NCBI GenBank assembly: GCA_016125165.1
Contig: WGMH01000003.1
Span: 496,001-560,000, forward strand
Length of the DNA stretch: 64,000 nucleotides
Direction of reading: 5' to 3'
DNA from: Alphaproteobacteria bacterium
Lineage (GTDB): Bacteria; Pseudomonadota; Alphaproteobacteria; Micropepsales; Micropepsaceae
The notes beneath the pieces were generated by a model, which was not told the DNA's origin, ran no database searches, and saw nothing but the letters and a program-made list of their open reading frames with translations. Position numbers and translations under genes: made by a program. Shown piece after piece: positions 18,649 to 25,143 of this stretch. Position 1 is the first letter of the stretch, and each line of letters begins with the position of its first letter.

Positions 18649-19638
18649 TCAGCCCTTCAGAGGCTCCAGGCAGCCAGATGCCTTCAGGACCGGATCGACG
18701 ATGGCCTTGGTCTCAGCGTCGAGGCGCGCATAGGCGGCGCGAAGCTCCGAAAGGCACTTCACCTGATATTTGAATGTGCCCTGCGAATAGCTGCCGCCCG
18801 GCAGATCAACGGAGAACGTCTCTGCACCTTTTTGCGCCGCTGCCGCATTCGCGAGCAGGAACGGGAAATAATAGGTGCCAGCGATTGCCAGCAGTTCCGG
18901 CACGATCTTGCCGTAGGGCTTCCATTCTCCATCCACGCCGGACGCATCGTCCACGCTCATCAGCCAGCGATAGGTGAGTGGAAAACGCTCGCGCATCAGA
19001 TCCTGTGGCGTGGGATCGACGGCAAGCTGCGAGAGCTGCCCGAACCAGCCAAATTCCGCCAGCGACGGCCGCGTCCCGAAGAAATAGACCTCGTCGGAAA
19101 CATGACGTTCCAGCACGTCCATTACACGGTTGGTGCTCTCTTCGATGATGGGCTTGTTCTGCTCGGTGCAGCCCACCAGCGCCATACGCCCGACCTGACG
19201 ATCGCGAAATGTTTTCGCCGCGCCGCGAATGGCGGCCAGTCCGTGCCCGCGCAAACGATCGAACAGGAGCCATTCGGACATCTGCTTCTGATCGCGTTCG
19301 CGGAACCAGCGATAGTGGAACATCGCCTTGGTTCCCCACTCATCGGCGAAATCTTCAAGCAGATAGGCCAGGAACGCATCGGCCTTGTTTTCGGGAATGA
19401 TCGAGCGGTCGCTGTGCAGCTTCTCCAGCTCATAGATCATCGGTGTGGAATCATTGTGCCAGGTGCCATCCGCGTACTGGATGATGGGGATGACCGGGGC
19501 CTTGACGTTCTTGAAAATATTTTCATCGCCCATCGAGGCCTGCCGCCAGATGTGCGGCAGACGCCGATAGCGGAACACCGCGCGCATCTTCATCGAATAG
19601 GGCGAGCCAAGCGCGCCATAAATGGTATAGAAGCTCAT
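18649..19638 (-). CDS. long GST-fold protein under apparent TetR control
   Basis: 329 residues, longer than a normal GST. An N-terminal GST domain (YGALGSPYSMKMRAVFRYR, then VKAPVIPIIQYADG and MIYELEKL) is followed by an extended helical region with FFGTRPSLAEFGWFGQLSQL, the C-terminal GST signature, and an extra ~110 residues. The gene is divergent from a TetR regulator across an 81-base gap with a palindromic operator, so it is probably that regulator's target. I chose the ATG at 19638. It may be a glutathione-dependent enzyme for aromatic or fatty compounds; this is inference. Confidence 0.85.
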   Translation of the reverse strand: MSFYTIYGALGSPYSMKMRAVFRYRRLPHIWRQASMGDENIFKNVKAPVIPIIQYADGTWHNDSTPMIYELEKLHSDRSIIPENKADAFLAYLLEDFADEWGTKAMFHYRWFRERDQKQMSEWLLFDRLRGHGLAAIRGAAKTFRDRQVGRMALVGCTEQNKPIIEESTNRVMDVLERHVSDEVYFFGTRPSLAEFGWFGQLSQLAVDPTPQDLMRERFPLTYRWLMSVDDASGVDGEWKPYGKIVPELLAIAGTYYFPFLLANAAAAQKGAETFSVDLPGGSYSQGTFKYQVKCLSELRAAYARLDAETKAIVDPVLKASGCLEPLKG

Positions 19639-19684
19639 ATAACCCTCTCCTCGCGGTTGACGGTTCGGGACCGCCACCTATATT

Positions 19685-19703
19685 CTGAATCTGTATTCAG
19701 ATT
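19685..19703. promoter_or_regulatory. nested palindromic operator candidate for the TetR regulator
   Basis: Two overlapping perfect inverted repeats share the same DNA: CTGAAT-N4-ATTCAG (19685-19700) and AATCTG-N4-CAGATT (19688-19703). They lie in the 81-base gap between the divergent GST-fold and TetR genes, 17 bases before the tetR ATG, where binding would block both promoters. Interlocked palindromes of this kind fit two dimers on opposite DNA faces. Confidence 0.65.
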
Positions 19704-19719
19704 TAGACAAAACGCTCCC

Positions 19720-20385
19720 ATGGTCAAGGCAGTGCGCAAGGCGCCGGCAAGAAAACCGCAACAGGATGGCGAGGAACGTTGGGCTCTGCCCGCGCGGCAG
19801 GCGCGCAGCCGCGCTACCCAAGCCCGCATTCTGGAGGCCGCTGAGAAAGTGTTCGCCGAGCAGGGATTCGCGGGCGCACGGCTGGCGGACATTGCCGTGG
19901 CGGCAAAATGTTCGGTGGGCGCCGTCTATTTCCGCTTCAAGGACAAGGACGCCCTCTTCTTCGCCATCGCCGAACTGTTCGGCGCGGAAGTGAAGACCCG
20001 CATCGCGGCCCTTGCCGACAGCAACGGCCAGGAAGACCGCGATACCGTTATCCGTGACTTCGTGCGCAGCACCGCCGCCATGTTCCGCGCGCACAAGGGC
20101 ATGTTCCGCGCGATCACCGAATGCGGTTTTGAACATCCCACGGTGATGACGAGTGTGTTTGCCGTGCGCGACGAGATGGAAGCCGCGCTTCAGCGCGCGA
20201 TCACCGGCATGTTCAGCCCGAAAGACGCCTCGCTCACCGTGCGCGTGATGACGCAGATGGTGTACGGCTTTCTGTTCAACGGCGTGCTGAACCAAAAGGC
20301 GCCCGCCCGCATCAGCGATGACCGCGTGATCGATGAACTGGCCGATGCCGTTCTGGCCTATCTCAAATCCAAGGAGCGCCATTGA
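19720..20385 (+). CDS. TetR/AcrR family transcriptional regulator
   Basis: 221 residues. After a basic Lys/Arg-rich N-terminal arm comes the TetR helix-turn-helix: RILEAAEKVFAEQGFAG, LADIAVAAKCSVGAVYFRFKDKDALF at about residues 38-75. The rest is a helical ligand-binding domain. I start at the ATG at 19720 because the open frame continuing upstream crosses the divergent GST gene. The stop overlaps the next start (TGATG). Expected to repress itself and the divergent GST-fold gene through the operator at 19685-19703; the ligand is unknown. Confidence 0.92.
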   Translation: MVKAVRKAPARKPQQDGEERWALPARQARSRATQARILEAAEKVFAEQGFAGARLADIAVAAKCSVGAVYFRFKDKDALFFAIAELFGAEVKTRIAALADSNGQEDRDTVIRDFVRSTAAMFRAHKGMFRAITECGFEHPTVMTSVFAVRDEMEAALQRAITGMFSPKDASLTVRVMTQMVYGFLFNGVLNQKAPARISDDRVIDELADAVLAYLKSKERH

Positions 20386-21035
20386 TGACGCTGACCTTCG
20401 ACCTGTTCTGGTCGTTCCGCAGTCCGTATTCCTATCTGGCCACACCGCGCCTCGCGGAACTGCAGGACGAATACGATCTCACGATCAATGTGCGTCCGGT
20501 TTATCCGCTGGCGGTGCGCACGGCGGAATTCTTCGACAAGGTGCATCCGCTCTGGATCCCGTATCTGATGCGCGACACCACCCGCATCGCCGAACGGCTG
20601 GGCCTTCCCTATCGCTGGCCGCGCCCCGATCCGGTGCAGGTGAACCCGGCCACGCGCCACGCGCTGCCGAACCAGCCCTATATCCATCGTCTGACGCGGC
20701 TGGGTTGCGCGGCGGCAGAAGAAGGCCGCGGCATGCCATTCCTGAAAGAGATCAGCGCCACAATCTGGGGCGGGCAGGAAAACTGGCACGAAGGCGATCA
20801 TCTGGCGAAAGCCGCCAGGCGTGCCGATGTCGATCTGGCCGCGCTGAACGCAAAGATCGCAGCCGATCCGGACAAATACGAAGCCATCATCCAGGAAAAT
20901 CAGAAAGCACATGAAGCATCGGGCCATTGGGGCGTTCCCACCATGGCGTTTCGGGGCGAACCATTCTTCGGACAGGACCGCCTCATCGATCTGGAATGGC
21001 GATTGAAACAGAACGGCCTGCAAAAGCGGGCCTGA
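20385..21035 (+). CDS. DsbA-fold 2-hydroxychromene-2-carboxylate isomerase-like protein
   Basis: 216 residues of the DsbA/HCCA-isomerase (GST kappa-like) family. It opens FDLFWSFRSPYSYLA, where the SPYSY serine is the usual glutathione-activating residue, and ends with the family block HWGVPTMAFRGEPFFGQDRL. HCCA isomerases use glutathione in aromatic ring degradation; many homologues have other unknown roles. The ATG at 20385 overlaps the TetR stop, so it is coupled to the regulator. It forms a likely unit with TetR upstream and the MBL hydrolase 25 bases downstream. Confidence 0.87.
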   Translation: MTLTFDLFWSFRSPYSYLATPRLAELQDEYDLTINVRPVYPLAVRTAEFFDKVHPLWIPYLMRDTTRIAERLGLPYRWPRPDPVQVNPATRHALPNQPYIHRLTRLGCAAAEEGRGMPFLKEISATIWGGQENWHEGDHLAKAARRADVDLAALNAKIAADPDKYEAIIQENQKAHEASGHWGVPTMAFRGEPFFGQDRLIDLEWRLKQNGLQKRA

Positions 21036-21060
21036 ACAAATTTCTCTCGGGGAGAAGACC

Positions 21061-22134
21061 ATGCGAAGGGGTATCTGGATTGCGCTCGGCGTTGTCGCCG
21101 TGCTGATCGTGGCGGGCTACGTGACATTGCACAGCCCCGCCGTGGATGTGTGGATCTACAAGCGCGTCGCCAATGCGCGCATGGACAAGCCCATTCCGAC
21201 ACTGGCTGCACCGGATGAACTTTCCGCGCTGTTGTGCGGGACCGGATCGCCCATGCCCAATCCTGACCGCGCCGCAAACTGCACGCTGATTGCGGCAGGC
21301 GACAAATACTACGTCGTCGATGCCGGACAGGGCAGCGACAAGAACTTCCTGACCTGGCGCATCGATCTTTCCAAGGTCGCGGGCGTATTCATCACACACT
21401 TCCATTCCGACCACATCGCCGAGCTTGGCGAACTGCGCCTGCAGACTTGGGTTGCCGGACGCAAGGAGCCGCTGAAGGTCTATGGCCCGCCGGGCATCGA
21501 AGATGTCGTGAACGGCTTCAACCTTGCCTACAAGCACGACGCCGAACATCGCGTTGCTCATCACGGCGCAAAATTCCTGCCGCCGGATGCGGTGCCGCTG
21601 GTGGCTGTTGTCGTTCCCCTGCACGATGGCAAGGCGGCGACGGCATTCGATCAGGACGGCCTGAGGGTGACAGCGATCAAGGTGAAACACGATCCGGTGG
21701 TGCCGGCCTATGGCTATCGCTTCGATTTCAAGGGCCACAGCATTGTTGTCAGCGGCGATACTGCGCCGAGCGAAAACCTGATGCTCGCGTCCAAGGGTGC
21801 GGACGTTCTGATCCACGAAGCACAGAGTGCGGAGCTGGTGAATGTTCTGCACGACGCGCTGGCGGCGCACGGACAATCGCGCACGGCGCAGATCACGCAT
21901 GACATCCTGACCTATCACACCGACCCGAAGGACGCGGCGAAGATCGCCAACGAAGCCCACGTGAAGCTGCTGGTATTCAGCCATGTCATTCCGGTGCTGG
22001 GCTTTTCGATTGCCGAGCGCGCCTTCATGCGCGGCGTATCGGATGTGCGGCCCGACGGCGTGAAGCTGGGCCATGACGGCATGGTGATCACCGTGAAGGC
22101 CGACGGCACGATCGACACGAGCGATGTGAACTAG
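21061..22134 (+). CDS. MBL-fold metallo-hydrolase, membrane-anchored or exported
   Basis: 357 residues. An N-terminal hydrophobic helix (IWIALGVVAVLIVAGYV, residues 5-21) is followed by a metallo-beta-lactamase domain of RNase Z/arylsulfatase-like type. The metal motif FITHFHSDHIAELGEL lies near residue 105, then VVSGDTAPSENL and a final FSHVIPVLG. There is a clear GGGGAGAAG ribosome-binding site. The helix places it in the inner membrane or periplasm, which argues against a tRNA-processing role. The stop overlaps the convergent tadA stop (CTAG). The substrate is unknown. Confidence 0.87.
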   Translation: MRRGIWIALGVVAVLIVAGYVTLHSPAVDVWIYKRVANARMDKPIPTLAAPDELSALLCGTGSPMPNPDRAANCTLIAAGDKYYVVDAGQGSDKNFLTWRIDLSKVAGVFITHFHSDHIAELGELRLQTWVAGRKEPLKVYGPPGIEDVVNGFNLAYKHDAEHRVAHHGAKFLPPDAVPLVAVVVPLHDGKAATAFDQDGLRVTAIKVKHDPVVPAYGYRFDFKGHSIVVSGDTAPSENLMLASKGADVLIHEAQSAELVNVLHDALAAHGQSRTAQITHDILTYHTDPKDAAKIANEAHVKLLVFSHVIPVLGFSIAERAFMRGVSDVRPDGVKLGHDGMVITVKADGTIDTSDVN

Positions 22135-22583
22135 CTGCGGCGCGCGCGGAAGAAAGCCTTGAGCATTTCGCCCGCGCGCGCGCCATCGCCTGCGCGGGCG
22201 ACGCTGGGGCGATGATGACAGGTGGCTTGCGCAAAAAAACGTGGGCCATGGAGCACGGCCCCGCCCTTCTCATCTTCCGCCGCGAACACCACGCGCGCCA
22301 CGCGCGCCAATGAAATCGCGCCCGCGCACATGGCGCAGGGTTCGAGCGTGACATAGAGCGTTGTGCCCATCAGCCGCTCATTGCCGAGCGCTTCGGCGCC
22401 CGCTCGCAGCACCAGCATTTCGGCGTGGGCGGTGGGATCGCGGCGTTCCACGATGCGGTTGCCTTCGCGCGCCAGAACCTGCCCGTCCCCACCCACGAGA
22501 ACCGCGCCGACCGGCACCTCGCCCCGCGCGGCGGCGGCTTCGGCTTCGGCCATTGCGGCAGCCATGTGGTCTTCGTCGGACAA
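22131..22583 (-). CDS. tadA: tRNA-adenosine deaminase-type nucleoside deaminase
   Basis: 150 residues from a TTG start at 22583, or 144 from the ATG at 22565. I prefer the longer form because TadA proteins have a few residues before the conserved helix that begins here at HMAAAMAEAEAAAARGEVPVGAVLV. Zinc and catalytic residues are in DPTAHAEML (HAE) and LEPCAMCAGAI (PCxxC). TadA converts the wobble adenosine of tRNA-Arg to inosine and is essential. It is divergent from the pseudouridine synthase gene, a frequent bacterial arrangement. Confidence 0.9.
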   Translation of the reverse strand: MSDEDHMAAAMAEAEAAAARGEVPVGAVLVGGDGQVLAREGNRIVERRDPTAHAEMLVLRAGAEALGNERLMGTTLYVTLEPCAMCAGAISLARVARVVFAAEDEKGGAVLHGPRFFAQATCHHRPSVARAGDGARAGEMLKAFFRARRS

Positions 22584-22616
22584 GGCTCGCTCTTTCCTTT
22601 TGCGGGCGCTCAGACT

Positions 22617-23384
22617 ATGCCGCGCACCATGACAGAGGAAACAGGCGGCGGCGACCGCATCGCCAAGGTGATCGCGCGGGCCGGCATCTGCTCGCGCCGC
22701 GACGCCGAAAAGCTGATTGCCGAAGGCCGCGTGAGCCTGAACGGCGAAACCGTGACCCAGCCCGGCACCAAAGTCGGCGAATACGATGTGGTGGCGGTGG
22801 ACGGCAAGCCGCTGGCGGAGCCGGAAGCCCCGCGCCTCTTCCGCTATCACAAGCCCGCGGGGCTGGTGACCACACACAAGGACGAAAAAGGCCGCGCCAC
22901 CGTTTTCGCCAATCTGCCCAAGACCCTGCCGCGCGTGATCTCCATCGGGCGGCTGGACGTGAACTCCGAAGGCCTGTTGCTGCTCACCAACGATGGCGGG
23001 CTGGCGCGGCGGCTGGAGATTCCCGCCTCGGGCTGGGTGCGCAAATATCGCGCGCGGGTGTTCGGCAAGATCGGCCAGCCCGACCTCGAAAAGCTGGCGG
23101 AAGGCATCACCATCGATGGCGTGAAATATGGCTCCGTGATCGCAGACCTTGAGCGCAGCAAGGGCATGTATAGCTGGGTGAGCGTGGCGCTGAAGGAAGG
23201 CAAGAACCGCGAAGTGAAGCGGCTGATGGAGCACCTCGGCTGCAAGGTGGCCCGCCTCATCCGCGTGCAATACGGGCCCTTCCATCTGGGACAGCTTGCC
23301 GAAGGCGCGGTGGAGGAAATTCCCACGCGGCTTTGGCGCGAGCAACTCGGCATCGGCCGTAAGAAACGCGAGCGGAAGGATTGA
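22617..23384 (+). CDS. rluB: RsuA/RluB/E/F-family rRNA pseudouridine synthase
   Basis: 255 residues, or 251 from the second ATG at 22629. An N-terminal S4 RNA-binding domain (RIAKVIARAGICSRRDAEKLI, then GRVSLNG) precedes the catalytic domain. There VISIGRLDVNSEGLLLLTNDG contains the nucleophilic Asp in the GRLD motif, and GKNREVKRLMEHLG is the family end block. RluB/RsuA enzymes isomerise uridines in rRNA; which position is modified cannot be read from the sequence. Tail is basic (KKRERKD). Confidence 0.9.
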   Translation: MPRTMTEETGGGDRIAKVIARAGICSRRDAEKLIAEGRVSLNGETVTQPGTKVGEYDVVAVDGKPLAEPEAPRLFRYHKPAGLVTTHKDEKGRATVFANLPKTLPRVISIGRLDVNSEGLLLLTNDGGLARRLEIPASGWVRKYRARVFGKIGQPDLEKLAEGITIDGVKYGSVIADLERSKGMYSWVSVALKEGKNREVKRLMEHLGCKVARLIRVQYGPFHLGQLAEGAVEEIPTRLWREQLGIGRKKRERKD

Positions 23385-23393
23385 GGTGCGGCG

Positions 23394-23546
23394 CTAACTG
23401 CCCGCCGTGTGCTCCGAAAAGATGCCGGCGTTTGCCTCTGCACTGTCGAGCGGCAGAACAATAAGCCTCGGCGGCTGCCACACCTCACGCACCGGGATGC
23501 AGGCGGTTGCAGCGGTATGGCTTTCAAACTTCGCCATCGGAACCAT
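23394..23546 (-). CDS. short leader-like peptide gene 2 (50 aa)
   Basis: Reads MVPMAKFESHTAATACIPVR, then EVWQPPRLIVLPLDSAEANA, ending GIFSEHTAGS. It starts at an ATG that overlaps the stop of peptide 1 (TGATG at 23544-23548), so it should be translationally coupled to it. Its last 29 residues align without gaps to peptide 1: VW-x2-P-[KR]-L-x-V-[IL]-PLD-x-A-x-AN-x-GIF-[AS]-EHT-x2-S. The W-x2-P-x-L element resembles the Y/W-x2-P-x-L recognition motif of RiPP (lasso-type) leaders. No modifying enzyme lies nearby. A peptide precursor is an inference. Confidence 0.65.
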   Translation of the reverse strand: MVPMAKFESHTAATACIPVREVWQPPRLIVLPLDSAEANAGIFSEHTAGS

Positions 23547-23680
23547 CAGCTCGTCGTCGTGTGTTCGGCGAAAATGCCGAGATTCGCCTTCGCATCATCC
23601 AGCGGAATGACGGTGAGCTTCGGTGCGAGCCACACGGTGCGGCGCGCGTTCTTGGCTGCTTCCGGCTTTTCATGGGTCAT
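23546..23680 (-). CDS. short leader-like peptide gene 1 (44 aa)
   Basis: Reads MTHEKPEAAKNARRTVWLAP, then KLTVIPLDDAKANLGIFAEH, ending TTTS. A good ribosome-binding site (GGAGAAGG) lies before the ATG at 23680. The divergence from its tandem paralogue is concentrated in the N-terminal half and the near-identity in the C-terminal half, as if selection acts on the PLD-x-A-x-AN-x-GIF-x-EHT segment. Too short for normal gene callers. A strict lasso core is not evident: an acidic residue falls at position 5 after Gly, or position 8 if the core began at the AN dipeptide. Confidence 0.68.
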   Translation of the reverse strand: MTHEKPEAAKNARRTVWLAPKLTVIPLDDAKANLGIFAEHTTTS

Positions 23681-23778
23681 GGGCCTTCTCCTTCAGCGAA
23701 TCTGCTTGGGCTGTTTTGCCGCCTGCTATCCGCCGAGGCAACCCGCTTGACTGCCCGGGCGCGCGAAGGGGTTGGTCG

Positions 23779-23804
23779 CACGCGGAGGCGCGGAGGCGCG
23801 GAGG
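23779..23804 (+). repeat. GC-rich intergenic repeat, copy 2
   Basis: CACGCGGAGG followed by two further CGCGGAGG units, three tandem units in all. It faces an inverted copy at 23932-23963, so the ~130 bases between are bracketed by inverted repeats. It lies 100 bases upstream of the short-peptide gene pair. Confidence 0.65.
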
Positions 23805-23864
23805 TCAATGGGTTCTGCAAAGCGTGTCGCATGCCAAGCGCAGCAAATGCATTGGAGGTTTGAA

Positions 23865-23885
23865 TCGGCGCGCCTTGCGCGCCGA
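23865..23885. repeat. perfect 9-bp inverted repeat (hairpin)
   Basis: TCGGCGCGC at 23865-23873 and GCGCGCCGA at 23877-23885 enclose a CTT loop. It is centred between the inverted CGCGGAGG repeat copies, and downstream of the GFA gene on -. No T-run follows on either strand, so it is a weak candidate for factor-independent termination. Confidence 0.6.
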
Positions 23886-23931
23886 CCATTCCACAATCCT
23901 CAGCGCCACTGTTCGGTTGATCCGCACGGCA

Positions 23932-23963
23932 CCCTCCGCGTCTCCGCGTGAATAAATTTCTCA
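23932..23963 (-). repeat. GC-rich intergenic repeat, copy 3 (inverted)
   Basis: Read on -, this is TTTATTCACGCGGAGACGCG followed by GAGGG. Like copy 1, the GC-rich unit is preceded by a T-containing tract and TTCACGCGGAG. It sits eight bases from the stop of the GFA gene, and forms an inverted pair with copy 2. Confidence 0.65.
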
Positions 23964-23970
23964 GAGCGCG

Positions 23971-24531
23971 CTACTTGCCCGGACCCAAAAGCGCCTCTCG
24001 CCGCGCGAGACTTTCGGGCGGCCATTCCTTCTGCATATCGTAATATATGTCGAAGGCGCGCTGATCTGGCGGGAGTTGCACCCACGGCACCTTGGAGCGC
24101 GTGAAGATGTGCATGTCGGGCACGATGCTGTGCGGTTCTTCGAGTGTGGAGACGCGCACGAACACCATCACGCCGCGGCGGCCATAATCGCTCCACAGCG
24201 CGGTGGCGCAGCGCGGGCAGCGATAGACATCGTGCGGGCGGCCGGAATCGGTTGGCATGGTGATGCGGACTGGCGCGTTCACCGGGCCATCGGCGGGCGC
24301 ATGTGGCGCGGCTCTGTTCGTGCCTTCGTTCGCACCCGAAACGGCCCCCTCAACACCCAGCGGCTTCTCGCGCGACGGCAGAAGCTCGATGCGGTCACGC
24401 TCGATCAAAGCATTGATCGCAAACGCCCCACCCGACTGCACCTGACAATCCGTGCAATGACAGCAATGCACAATCATCGGCGCCGACAAGAGCCGGAAAC
24501 GAACGTGTCCACAGAAGCAGGAGGCGAGCAT
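23971..24531 (-). CDS. GFA family protein with internal insertion
   Basis: 186 residues. Zinc motifs: ASCFCGHVRF at the N-terminus, VHCCHCTDCQVQSG at ~25-38, and YRCPRCATALWSDYG after residue 105. Compared with the 135-residue GFA protein at 8159 it has an extra loop of about 40 residues (rich in Ala/Pro/Asn, around EGAVSGANEGTNRAAPHAP) and a C-terminal extension with WVQLPPDQRAFDIYYDMQKEWPPESLARREALL. The ATG at 24531 follows AGGAGGCGAG. It is the second GFA gene in the window that adjoins a GC-rich repeat. The substrate is unknown. Confidence 0.87.
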   Translation of the reverse strand: MLASCFCGHVRFRLLSAPMIVHCCHCTDCQVQSGGAFAINALIERDRIELLPSREKPLGVEGAVSGANEGTNRAAPHAPADGPVNAPVRITMPTDSGRPHDVYRCPRCATALWSDYGRRGVMVFVRVSTLEEPHSIVPDMHIFTRSKVPWVQLPPDQRAFDIYYDMQKEWPPESLARREALLGPGK

Positions 24532-24642
24532 GACGTTCACCAGTGTCGATGCACAGAAACCGACAGGAACATACAGTGAACATGACTGGACGTCTAGCGA
24601 ATTATTAGATACTGGAACCTGATACGACTCAGGGTTGATAAA

Positions 24643-25143
24643 ATGGCTGTCTTTCCAGCGATGAAAATCAGAGATGGTCACTCATGCGGTGCAGGCGAAT
24701 TGGTCCGCCTCTCGTGGGGCGACCGACCGCTTGCAATTATTGCTCGCAGCAGTTTGCAAGCATTTGAAATTGTTCTTGAAGAAACTGAAGGTGGCGCTGC
24801 TCCACGCTTCTACGAACTTCCAAGGGGTGACAACTCCGTTGTCTCGTATGGGACAAATTATGTTTTCGAAGTGGATCAGCGCGGCCTCAAAGCTAGTCAA
24901 TCGTACGACTTGTACCAAATTAACGGAGCGGTTGTTGTCGGAAGCGATGAAATTCTGATGCGTGTCTATCCGGGTGAACGCAACCGAGCCCATAGTCCTA
25001 TTTATGTGAATTTGCTGACCGGAATGCTTGCGAACAGCCCCGTCTCTTCAGAATGCATGGCATTCCCAAGTTGGGAACTTCTGATTGCACGTCCTCATAG
25101 CCAAAATCTCCTTTCGCTCATTAAGTTTTCCGCGCAGCCGTGA
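24643..25143 (+). CDS. hypothetical protein coupled to a TIR-domain gene
   Basis: 166 residues without recognisable domain, signal peptide or membrane helix. The composition and alternating hydrophobic pattern (GELVRLSWGDRPLAIIARS, FEIVLEETEG, YVFEVDQRG, YDLYQINGAVVVGSDEIL) suggest a beta-rich fold. The stop overlaps the GTG start of the TIR gene by four bases (GTGA), which implies coupled, stoichiometric expression. Codon use is much less GC-biased than in neighbouring genes. It may be a sensor, regulator or antidote of the TIR protein; this is inference from gene pairing only. Confidence 0.65.
   Translation: MAVFPAMKIRDGHSCGAGELVRLSWGDRPLAIIARSSLQAFEIVLEETEGGAAPRFYELPRGDNSVVSYGTNYVFEVDQRGLKASQSYDLYQINGAVVVGSDEILMRVYPGERNRAHSPIYVNLLTGMLANSPVSSECMAFPSWELLIARPHSQNLLSLIKFSAQP

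Noticed and set aside
18580..19719. Extension of the TetR reading frame far upstream
   Set aside because: The open frame continues across the divergent GST-fold gene and the operator. The TetR domain begins right after the ATG at 19720.
23394..23680. Calling the short peptides canonical lasso peptides
   Set aside because: No Thr at the penultimate leader position, no Gly-1 core with an acidic residue at positions 7-9, and no B/C/D maturation genes nearby. Only the W-x2-P-x-L leader resemblance holds.
24402..24419. CGATCAA-AGCA-TTGATCG inverted repeat resembling a regulator site
   Set aside because: It lies inside the coding region of the GFA gene, with FNR half-sites in the wrong orientation, so chance or codon constraint is more likely.
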